Positions 40,101 to 50,880 of a stretch of 64,000 nucleotides of DNA are shown here, piece after piece (within the stretch, counting starts at the first letter, position 1; each line of letters begins with the position of its first letter). The notes under the pieces were generated by a model. That model had not been told where the DNA came from. It did not search any database and was given only the letters and a program-made list of their open reading frames with translations. The position numbers and the translations under genes were made by a program. The stretch is from Lamellibrachia columna (taxonomy: Eukaryota > Annelida > Polychaeta > Sabellida > Siboglinidae): NCBI GenBank assembly GCA_963662155.1, contig OY759267.1:19264438-19328437 (forward strand). Direction: 5' to 3'.

Positions 40101-43100
40101 TATGAGCATGTTTTTTTTAAATGAAAACTGCATGTTTAATTTTTTTTGTACTTTGCAATTGAGGCTACACCAAATGACATGTGGTGCCTCTAGTGCATAC
40201 TAATTTGTCGACAAAATGTTTGAAGAGCAATCGTGTATCCATGACAATGTGTCCCAATCATAATGTGAAATCCCTGTTGAGAATTTTGGTATATAATTAC
40301 TGTGGAATTATAACATCATGCACATTTTCTTTGCCTTTCAGCAGTGTTCTGTTAAAACCTGTCTATGTTTGCTTTATGCATAGTTAATTCATGATTTTAT
40401 CTTGTACATTGACCAGAAGGAAACTGCCAATAAAAAACATTGGATCTGCACCACTGCCACCAGCACCGCTTGAGAAGATAATAGATTTTTTCTGGCAGTG
40501 CTGCAACAAAGTGTCATTAAAATCAGTGCGACTGTCCTCGAGGCTGAAGGACAGTGTTCAGTATATGTACTAGTGGTACTGTTGGGTGGAACACATACAA
40601 GAAATCTAGTGGCATATAGGGTCATTCCAAATGAAATCAACCAAAAAAAAATGGCCACACTGTTCTCTACCCCCTCTAATTTTAATGAAATTTTGCAACA
40701 TGTTGGACCTGTATTGAAATTTACTTATTAAAAATTTCAGTCTTCAAAGGTCAAGGTTAGTGACTTTTGCATCAAAATAGGTTTAACTTGCCAAATAATG
40801 CATATATATATATATATATATGTATAGGGCAATGTCTTGGCTTTATCTTAAGGTAGCTGGGGTGGCTATTATATGCTTGCCTTGAATTGATTAGTTTCAG
40901 TAGAAGTTTTTAAGATAAATTAACCATTTCTTCACATATTGTAGTTGAATTACTATATAATATACCAGATTAAAAAAATGAAGTTTTTCATTTATTTGGT
41001 TATGTTACAATGTTTTTAAAACATTTTTGTAAATGTGAAAAAATAGCCACTAAAAATGAAGTTTAATCGTTTTGAGAAAATCCCCACAGAAATAAATGAC
41101 ATACATATACGTATGACAGTGTAACTGATAACTTTACGGCAGATTGTTTAACATAAACCAGTTATGTCTGCTACACCACCTTGAATGAATTAAGCAAAAG
41201 TTGAATGACAGCCTAAAGTGGCAGTGTATTTTGGACACAAACCCTTCACCAATCGTAATTTACTGCTGTATTACATTGTGTGCACATAAGACGCATTCAT
41301 ATGCAAAATTGCAACATCGTGAGTGTTGTAGTTTTTCTCAAACAATATTTGAAACATCATTTCCTGGTTATTAATGAAAACACAATCTCAACAAATGCTT
41401 GTTCTTGTGTTGAATGTATGGTTTTTCACTGGGATTTTTTATATATTGTTGACAATACATAATAGCCATTTGATATGTGGTATCAGGTTACGCCAGCCAT
41501 CTAACACACGTGGCAGGGCGTGTTTACAGTCATTTTGATTGGCCCATTATCCCACGGGGTCACCAGATCACATATGCGTTGGCATTTCCGTTAGTGTCAA
41601 AGGCCCGATAAACTGTGTTAACGCTGATATTTGCTAGTTGAAGTACGTGATTTAGTTAGGTAGATATAATACTGATGTGTACTAGCATTACAGTAACCAG
41701 GCGATATGTTTCGCATAGGTAAAGTTCACAACAGCCAAATTTCATTAAAATCGGAGATGGTCAAGAGTTTTGTTGGTTGATTTCGTATTGAATGACCCTA
41801 TAACAAATACACATGTCAGTGGTGGAGAAAATGAGAACATTGATAAAATGTGTTCTTAAGAATGTCAGCTTCAGAGAGTCTTCCAGTGTTTATTTTTATT
41901 AAGTACAGTGTAGTAGTAAACAACCAGCAATCAGTTTACAGTGGGCAGAGTTGTTACTCTCCATTGTGTTCAGAGTGGGATTCAGCCAGTATAGGATTGG
42001 TCACTTACTGCAGATACTCACAGGAGTCTGACACTCCCTATTTGTTCATAATATATCTAGGACTGGGACAATTTGGCAGTATTGTGGTTATTTTCTGAGT
42101 TTGAATGTTGCAACTTGTAACGTGTGGTGGTGAAAAGAAAATTTGACCTGCACATGTCAGGTGAAATGTATTGTTATTATAATCGAACAAGTATGTTTGT
42201 ATGTTGTGTACTCCTAGATGCTTTGCATCTTGGATGCCAAACTTTTAGGGGTTTCATCTATGACCCCACAGTCGGGTCGCCACAGTTTTATTTTTATTTT
42301 TTTTATTCTTCCCGCTATTACCCTTTCTATGAACAACTGAATTTCCCTATGTAGTTATTACGTACATTTGTCCACAATGCTATGCAAACAATTATGTACA
42401 ATTGTTCACAACGTCATGTGTCTTTTCTACAATTGTCCAAAGTTACTTAACACAAGGACAAGGCATTGGTAGACATTACTATAACCGCCAATATAACGTC
42501 GCAATTTGGAAGTACAGGTGAAATGTATTGTTATTATAATCGAACAAGTATGTTTGTATGTTGTGTACTCCTAGATGCTTTGCATCTTGGATGCCAAACT
42601 TTTAGGGGTTTCATCTATGACCCCACAGTCGGGTCGCCACAGTTTTATTTTTATTTTTATTTTTTTTATTCTTCCCGCTATTACCCTTTCTATGAACAAC
42701 TGAATTTCCCTATGTAGTTATTACGTACATTTGTCCACAATGCTATGCAAACAATTATGTACAATTGTTCACAACGTCATGTGTCTTTTCTACAATTGTC
42801 CAAAGTTACTTAACACAAGGACAAGGCATTGGTAGACATTACTATAACCGCCAATATAACGTCGCAATTTGGAAGTTGGAAAGAAGCCATCAAGATATTG
42901 ACTGGCGGCACCAAGTACCACTGCATATATGGATATTTCTGTGATGACGTTTTTTATTTTGTAAACTTAACAAACCTCCAAGTTATCCCATCTGGAGGAT
43001 GGTTATTTTACTAGAAATAATAATTAGGAAACTTCTATAAAATCCCTGGAAACCCAAGCTCAGAGGCTTATAAAAAATGACAGGGTTAGGGAATCATATT

Positions 43101-46100
43101 TATTCAGTCGAAATCAATTTTTATTGATATTGCTTGCCTTATTAGGTCTGCCCCTGCACAACCACAGGCGGGCCCTGGCGGTCCTCCGTCGTAAGTAATG
43201 GCATCGTTGTTGTACACTACTGGGTTGTCTCTGTGAACACAGATGCATGCATTCACGTGTGCATTCTGCATACCTTCTGTGGTGTACCAGTATGATCTTA
43301 GCAAGGTCACTGTCCATGTGTATTTGTTTAGTTCTGCTGCTGCTGTCTGGGTAGGAGATGCTGTTGTAATGTGAGTCAGACTTGAACTGTGAGGCGTCTC
43401 CGCATGGATCGTGCTTTATGTTAAATGTTATGTTTACCTTCTTCTTGATCTGTATGAGTGGTGTGTGGGCAGTGTGGCAATCTGTTGATGCTTCTCTCAA
43501 CTCTCCTCATGCTCTTGTCCAGTTTATTGCATATCAGCATGTTACACTTATCTATCTGTTGCTTTGCATGCTTTCAGATTGTGTATTAATGATGTGTATA
43601 TTTTGTCACATTGCAGCTATTTGAATTGAGAGACAATAAGGTTGTCCACGTTAACACAAGATGTATTTGTGCACATGTATATAATATGCAGCTTAATTTA
43701 AATAGCTCTTTGGACGAGAAAATATCTGTGTTGTGGACAGCATGATTACAGCCCAAGCAACATATTCGATTAAGTCAGAAGTAACCATTAGTATAAGTAT
43801 TTTGGTACTTAGAAACAAGTGAGTAGAAAGTTATTCAGAACAAATTTTGTTTACAGAAACATTTCTCACTCATAAGCAACATAGTAACTGCACACGTAGA
43901 GATCCCAAAATTGATAGAGAAGAAACAAACATTGTTACTCTTAATTATCTTATTAACTTAAAAAAAAATTTTGGGTAGTTACGTATGTAAAACTAAAAAG
44001 TAGTAAAAATGTGCATGATACTACAAACATATTTTGATGAATTAACTAGTTCCAATGTTACATAGTATTTAATGTCTAACTGTGTGACTATATTATTAAA
44101 AACAAATTCTGTTTTCAAGAACATTCAACTGCAGCATAGAAGCTTAAAGTACAACACTTAGAGATACCTAAATCAATAGAGCATATCTGTTACTCTTTAA
44201 AGCCAATGTTACATAGTATTTAGTGTGTACCTGTATCACTGTATGCTGAGTTAGCCAGACGTCACACTGTGGTGTTGCTCCTTCAGGTCGGGTGGCCCTG
44301 GAGGACCTCCTGTTCCAGCACAGCCAAACAAGAGGCTGCAGCAGACGCAGGCTCAGGTCGATGAGGTCAGTCTTCAGTTGCTATATATTCCATAGAGTCC
44401 CTTATGGGGTTAACGTAGCAGTTTGTGGTGTGCAAGCAGAGAACAAAAATGGTGCAAGTAATATGTGTGGCTGAAATCAGATTTCCCGCTACAGTCATGT
44501 AGACACCTACACCTATGCAAGGCTGATCAGTGAAGACAATTTTCTTAATGGTTTTGTCTGGGAGAGTTGTGATGGGCTCCAATCTAGCTAACAGTTGACC
44601 CTGATTTTGAAGCAGCGACCAATCAGCAGGTGCACCCATCGTCACCTTTGGTCAAAACTAAAAGCGGGAGTGGCAAAAGTCAAGATCTAGGTCACAATAT
44701 CTAGACATGTTGGTCGTCTAAACGTAAACACTTTGCTATGAGTTGTTTGGGTGTAATTATTTGACACTGTGTTGCACGACATTTAATGTCATCTGTTTGG
44801 AAATGCTGGCACAGTTGCATACCTTAATAGAAAGCTGTTAGCGTGTTGATGTGACCTGAGCGACACATCTTCTTGCATTGCAGGTAGTAGACATCATGAG
44901 AGTGAATGTCGACAAGGTGTTAGAACGAGATCAGAAGCTTTCAGAACTTGATGACCGCGCAGGTAGGTGTACACAAATGTGATGCATGAATTTCATAAAT
45001 CTCTGTAGACCGAAATACATGTGATATGATTTTAAGTACCTTACAACATTACCTGATAGATAACAATGTTTAGAATACTGTTAAATACTTTATGAGGTTC
45101 GCCTGTTTCCGATGAGCAACTATGTAACAGTAAAACAATCATAGTGACAAGAGAACCCATCTTGTCGCCAGCACAAACATGTTGTGTTGGATACGACATG
45201 ATTGCTTAGCCTGTGTTTTTGTACGCACAATGAGATTTCAGGTATAATAGTTGGGGGAACAGAAATAAAAAATTGATGCCAGTAAACCCCTGTACATAAC
45301 CTCTAAAGTTTTGCATGTATAAACAAATTTCATATAAAATCAAAACAAAATTGTCTCTGATTTTGATCAAATTTAGTATGCAAGTTAGGCCTGTTGAGAA
45401 ACCAAAGTGTACCAAATTGTTTTAGAGTTATTGCATATTAATTATGTTATCGATTTCTAGATGCTTTGCAAGCTGGAGCTTCACAGTTTGAGGCAAGCGC
45501 AGGCAAGCTGAAGAGGAAATTTTGGTGGAAGAACTGCAAGGTGTGTACATAGGTTGTTGACTTAGACTTCCATGAAATTCTGCAGTTACACAGACTTCCT
45601 CCAGCTGCATGGCTCAGCAGTAAACGCAAATATTTGTTTAAACTAACATGTGTTGAACTTATTTGTATACCTTATACAGGGCTCGGAGTTGCGACTACAT
45701 AGTCGCAAATGCGACAGTAATTTGAAATCTGCGACTAGATAAATTGGTTTAGATGCAATGTGCGACTTAATTTTTGGCCATTACATATGATAACATCATT
45801 TACTCAATGTGATTTCTAACTAAAAGTATGAAAATATCACTAACAGTTACTTATTTATATGTAGTTAGACTTTTGTATTAATTTTGTATCTTGGTTACTA
45901 AAAGTGTGCACTCCTAAACAAATATTTGGTTCCTAATTTTGTTACTTTAGGAGCACAACGCTCATAGCTCAGAATGTTAACTTTGAGGCATGTTATAGTG
46001 ATTGAATTTGCTTTGTAAAAAATCTCATCACTGTAATGTTGTTACTTTTTAGACGTTGATGATAACAGTGCTTGTGCGAGGGTTATCACTTATATAATTG

Positions 46101-49100
46101 TTTTCCTGTAGAATAATGCTGATGCGAATGTCAGGCATATTAGACAGTACATGTATTCCAAGATAGCTTTGATCTCAAGTTATAGTTAGCTGTTTTCTGT
46201 AGAACAACTGGCTGATATTAACATATGAATACTTATTTCAGATGATGATTATTATGGGTGTCATTGCTGCGATTATAATAATTATTATTGTTGGTAAGTC
46301 TGGCCACATGGTCGGTGTCAGTCACGTAGCGTGCCCGTTTTCTCCAGTTAGTGTCACTGTGCAATTTTATGTATTTTCTATATTTTACGTTTTGTTATAT
46401 TTATGTATGTCTACATGACTCGTAGAAGTTGCTGTCTGTGTGCCATGGTTTAAAAATCAACATTATTAAATTTTTCATAGGAATTCAAAAAAGTTTGAAG
46501 CAGGCTCAGTTTTGGACACATTTTCACTGTGGATCTATGACAGTGTAGAAATGACACTAATGTGTTGATACTCCCCATTGGCACACCAGCACATTCTAGT
46601 TGTGTGTTATTGCAGGTATCATGTGCAGAAATATAGTTGCTTTTGTAGCACCACGAATGTACACAATGTTCAACTAATACTGCTTCATCTGAATCATCAA
46701 TTGTCACACATTCGAGTTATTGGCCGACTATTATGAAGACACAAACATTTAAAATTAATTAAGTTGAATACGTTAGCCATTGTTGGCACTGGAAAAAATA
46801 CTGTTTTGGGACAGATTTCTAGAATGCAGCAGAACAATTGATGTTGGCATTGTTTACAGTTTGAGATTAGTTTGATCACAATGTTGCATTGCTATAGCGC
46901 AAGTTCAGTGACGTTGTCATTGACATGTGGCACCAGTATGAACCTCAGTGATGCGATCACTGCCATGCAGTGGTAGTGTCAATCTCAGCAACATGAGACT
47001 CTCACTGTTGTCACCGCTGTCATCACTGTCGCAACGTGTACAGCTCAACTCATTTAAATGTCCCTTCTCAAATCAGTGTCTTGGCTCATCTTGTTTCAGA
47101 ATCATTTCGCAATAAATCGAACCAATCTGGTATCCAACTAGCCATTGCAACATGCTAGGTCATTTGTGCAAAAAAAATTTTAGTTTTTTGTCAAATCATC
47201 GGACAAACTATTATTTTCGACTGGATCTGATAAAAATTCTGTGTGAAAGGGGGACAACTGGTCCAGCTCTATGCACTATTGCATAAGGCTATTCACTTTT
47301 TTGCAAGTTATCCGATCAAAGTAAATATTTTCGATGATTTTGACAAAAGTCTTCAATTAAACTTAAATTATTCACGCCTGACATATTTGAATACCAAAGA
47401 ACCTGATTCGTGATGGTGTACATGAACTGAGGAGGGCATTTTTAGATAGTGTGAGTTTCTGGCACAACCCATCTCTTGTATAATCTCAGTGGCACAACCT
47501 CTGTGATATTGCAGGATTCCAGTATATGTCTCCACTTCATCGCTTGTGTCAATTCTCTGTTGCAGATGTGGATTATTTTAATAATTGTGATTCTTGTTAT
47601 TATTACTATTATAGTTGGTGAGTTTTTATCTTGATTTTCTTTTTATGTTTAACTGTTTTGTGTTCACAGTCAGTGGTGTAGGAAGTAGAAGAATTTTCCC
47701 CACATCTTCATCTCTCAATCTCTTTTTAGGTTATTGGTAATAATGAACCAACTTCAAATAAATTAACAATACTATGTTAAAAGTCATGTTAGATGCATAA
47801 GATTATCAATAATTTAGTATTTTAAGTAGTCTTACAAAAATTTTATTTCCAACATTCCACTGACTTCCTGCACCACTGACTAGAAATGGTAATTGGTTAC
47901 TAATTACTTCCCTGTTTTATTTGCTTCTGCCTTGGTGTGCTTACCTTTCTCTGTTGTATAACATTCTCTGCTAATATCTACTGTGCACACATAACTAATG
48001 AAATGTTGCTTACGTAGTAATACTTGCTTGTTGTTACAGTGTTAATAGGTAGTCACAGTTCTAGTTGCTAAAAAGCTTTGTGTTTAACTTGCAACACTAA
48101 TACTCCAGTTTAACTTATTAATGCTGTTTCACTTAACATACTTGATGTATACTTTTAGATAGTCTAGAAACTTAGGTGAGACAGTAATGTTCTTTAGTTT
48201 CTAAATTCCATATGTGGTAAATATGAACTACACTATGCACTAGTAATGTTCTGGTGACAACGTAGAAACTATAACCACATGGTCACATATTCTTGTCTGT
48301 CTGTCTGTCTGTCATTATCAGTAAATATAGCCTATATTATACCAGATGGAATATAGTGAAACAATGAAACTTTACAACCTTGTGACCAGGGAAATGTGTA
48401 GTAAACATACTGTAAATATAAGGGAAGACTGACTCCAAAATGTGTAAGTTCTAGAGAATTGTCTCTTGTGGACAGTTGTCTCTAATGCCAGGCGACGGGC
48501 AGGCTTATGTTACTGAACTTTTGTGTCAAGTCTCAAGTTTGTGCAACTGGATCAGTTTACACCACACAACATTTGTTGCAGCGATTCAATGTTCGAATCG
48601 CTTTGAACAACAACTGTTGTGCATGTCAAATCAACATGCAACTTGAGTTTTGTTGAGTTGTGGACCAGCATACAGTGCATGACTGATCCGTGTTAAGTCG
48701 AATGAACATGCGACTCGCAACAAAATCTTAGCAATGTTCTCCTAGCATTATTGACATTGGTCTATTCTGATATGATTTACTGCAAGTAGAAATTAGCCAG
48801 CCAGTTTGGTGGTAAACACAGCTTATGGTTACTAGTGTCCTCCATGTTGTTTGATGTATATTACTATGACATGTTTTCTCTTTCTTCTTCCATCAAGTCT
48901 ACTTCACAATGTAACACAGTGAGTGAGTGCCTGACAGATGCATTTTCCCCCTGCATTTTCTGCTCATGCATATTTTTTTACATTCTTGGCCATTATTTCC
49001 CTCTACTTGATCAGTATCAGCTTTTTTATTAACAATTAGTTATTTTATAAAAAAAAATATGTACGACCCGAATGACAATCCTGTCAGATGAGTGTGTCAG

Positions 49101-50880
49101 TAGTCTTGCATGTTCGCATGCATTTCTTGACTTTCAGTATCCCAGTCCATGTTTAGCAAAAACTATTCCATATCATCTTTGCACACAGTGCAAAAATGTG
49201 TTCTTTCAGCATTGTTAACATAAGAGTTATATTTTGGACTAAAGGGGTTGAAGATATGTGGTTTTTCATGCATGTCTGAATTGGGAGCATGATGATAGAT
49301 AGCTTCAGGTGGAGGTCTTGGCATGCAAAACCTTTTCATCTTAAATTTCTGACATTAACAGTTTTTTCCCTGTGTGGTAACATGAAGTTCAAACAACAAA
49401 GGCTATATAGTTTTGATGTAAATTGTTTTGCTTTATTCAAAATGATCATTTCCTTCTCCATATATGTTATATCATTTCATTAGAAAATAATTAATTATTA
49501 AAATTGATCATTATGCTATGTAACTCATTAAAGAAAAATAATAAAGCTTAAAATTGATGTGTATTGATTATTAAGTCAAATATCATTCAAATTATTTGGC
49601 ATTGAATGTGGCATACCTCTTTGATTTTTAAAACAACCTGTTTGCAACAATTTGAAGTGGAATTGTAAAGTTTTGACAAGTCAGAATCATTCATGGATGC
49701 ATTTTTAAATACATCAGAAGTTCTATGATATATGTTAGTTCAGAGAAAATATAGTTGTGTTGTTTCACTTGATGAAAATTCATTTGGAGAATATTTAAGA
49801 ACACTCCTCATGCATGACTGTTTATTTCACGGCAATTTCTTACAGAGGTTTCTCCAGGAAAATGTTAATGTTGTTACATTTGTGACTTTTCCACAGTGCT
49901 TTCATCAGTCACTGTCAATTTCCAAGTTTTATTATTATTCCCATCTGCATGATATCAACGACTGAACTTTTGAACTGACCTCTCATGTTTTACCTTGTCG
50001 GCAAATGATTCTCCACAGTACTCTTCTGCCTTATTTTCTATGTTTAAAGAGGTGTACTTGGTGCTTGCAAATGCAATATTGTCCAGCTTTCTGTCTCAAA
50101 TGGACATTTTTGTCAGTGAATGTACACATTTTTTTTTTTTTATTAAATAAACACTTCCAGTTGTGTTATATCATCAACAATAAATTATAATACCACTAAA
50201 TTAGTAATATATAATGTGCTATCACTGGTACGAATACTCTACGTATAATCTAGTATTTCGGGTGGTAATTGTTACGAACTTTGTAAGAACAAAAGAAGCG
50301 ATATTGCGAGCAAGTTTCTCAAATGAGTACACCTCTACTTCAACTTTTACTTGGAAAGGTCATCATATTCCATTAATGCCACTCTTTTTTCATGCTGTGT
50401 CATTTTTATCTTTGAATTGTGCAACATCTTTACCCTTTCTGAGAGGCCTTCTGCTATACTTCACACACACATACACAACAGTTTCTGTCAAATCGACACG
50501 TTTCTTGTAGGAAAGTAATCCGGTAATACCGGATTAATAATTTAAGGCAGGCTTCTAAGTAATTTGTGATGTTTCATATGTGTGTTTACAAACAGTAAAA
50601 CACTGTTGTGTTAAGTTTAGATGATTCATTTTCCACAGTTGTGTGTACTGAAAATCTGCTGTGTAATAGATCCCTGAATGAGTTAAACTGGAATAAGTTA
50701 AGTATAAAATGTAATAAAAAACCTGCTACAATGTATGAGTAGATTGACCACTAACATGAGTGACATGTGTGTCTATCTGTTGCAGTATGGGCAACTACCA
50801 TGAGTGACGTGTATGTCTATCTGTTGCAGTATGGGCAACTACCAGCTAAAGGTGAAGATGCAATGACCATAGATGGATGA
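37152..50880 (+). CDS. VAMP: Synaptobrevin/VAMP (VAMP1/2/3-type R-SNARE) with alternative transmembrane exons
   Basis: Vesicle R-SNARE that pairs with syntaxin and SNAP-25 proteins in membrane fusion. Coding exons: AT of the start codon at 37152-37153; 38956-39054; 44287-44365; 44884-44962; 45461-45540; then one of two 52-nt exons, 46242-46293 or 47566-47617; and a last exon from 50786 or 50830. The short form is 136 aa. Residues 1-34 are an acidic Ala/Pro/Glu-rich head ([10 protein letters not shown] start). A Gly/Pro stretch follows, then the SNARE motif [13 protein letters not shown] to [12 protein letters not shown], with zero-layer Arg75 in KVLERDQ, the juxtamembrane basic/Trp block [10 protein letters not shown] and a C-terminal anchor. 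Exon borders E|VV, RA|DA and CK|M match vertebrate VAMP2. The ORFs seen in other frames of exon 3 are shadows. Confidence is high for the family, moderate for the exact terminal exon. Confidence 0.94.
39336..39888. mobile_element. hAT-type MITE with 8-bp target duplication
   Basis: The element at 39344-39880 (537 bp) begins cagagttggcgttgatttaa and ends tttttttcaaccctg, giving hAT-like CAG(A/G)GTTG termini. It is flanked on both sides by a perfect 8-bp direct repeat, attgagtg (39336-39343 and 39881-39888). The body is AT-rich, with self-complementary tttaatcaaattgattaaat-type stretches near both ends and no transposase. VAMP intron 2. Confidence 0.88.
40615..41802. mobile_element. Non-autonomous DNA transposon with about 30-bp terminal inverted repeats
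   Basis: The left end tatagggtcattccaaatga (then aatcaaccaa) and the right end ttggttgatttcgtattgaa (then tgaccctata) are inverted copies with about 4 mismatches in 30. TA or TATA may be the target duplication. About 1.19 kb with no open frame of note. An inverted partial copy lies in an ATAD3 intron (22390-22865). It includes a short (AT)n at 40801-40820. Confidence 0.8.
42161..42880. repeat. Tandem duplication of about 357 bp in VAMP intron
   Basis: Two consecutive copies (42161-42517 and 42518-42880) from gtgaaatgtattgttattat to aacgtcgcaatttggaag. They are nearly identical apart from an extra ttttta step in the second copy's T-rich stretch. The repeated 76/83-codon + frames are by-products. 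Confidence 0.95.
45679..45790 (+). mobile_element. hAT-like terminal fragment (cagggctcg end)
   Basis: Begins cagggctcggagttgcgact followed by acatagtcgcaaatgcgac, a terminal motif seen in a widespread class of hAT elements (CAGGGCTCG). I did not find a matching cgagccctg end downstream in the same intron, so it is a solo or eroded terminus. Confidence 0.5.
46242..46293 (+). CDS. VAMP: VAMP transmembrane exon, version A
   Basis: 52 nt between ttatttcag and gtaagt. It encodes [17 protein letters not shown] plus the first base of the next codon. Entry phase 0 and exit phase 1 are identical to version B at 47566. The MM-I-GVI pattern is the vertebrate-like anchor. Confidence 0.9.
47054..47444. 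mobile_element. MITE family A, copy 4
   Basis: The left end ttaaatgtcccttctcaaat, the body (gtttcagaatcatttcgcaa, ccattgcaacatgctaggtc, agaacctgattcgtgatgg) and the right end ctgaggagggcattttta match the family. It sits between the two VAMP transmembrane exons, 121 bp before version B. Confidence 0.65.
47566..47617 (+). CDS. VAMP: VAMP transmembrane exon, version B
   Basis: 52 nt between ctgttgcag and gtgagt. It encodes [17 protein letters not shown] plus one base. Same length and phases as version A but only distantly similar in sequence: it has a Trp near the cytoplasmic face and lacks the Gly and the Ala pair. Alternative use is inferred from length, phase and intact splice sites. Confidence 0.75.
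50786..50880 (+). CDS. VAMP: VAMP terminal exon with duplicated 3' splice site
   Basis: A 44-bp near-duplication (ctgttgcagtatgggcaact at 50777 and 50821) gives two acceptors. From 50830 the tail is VWATTS then TAA (ending 50849), a short luminal end typical of synaptobrevins. From 50786 the tail is [17 protein letters not shown] and onward to TGA at 50880, 31 residues in all. The shorter form is more family-like, so the upstream acceptor may be the newer copy. Confidence 0.75.

Noticed and set aside
44292..44474. 60-codon frame over VAMP exon 3
   Set aside because: Shadow frame of the SNARE exon 44287-44365.
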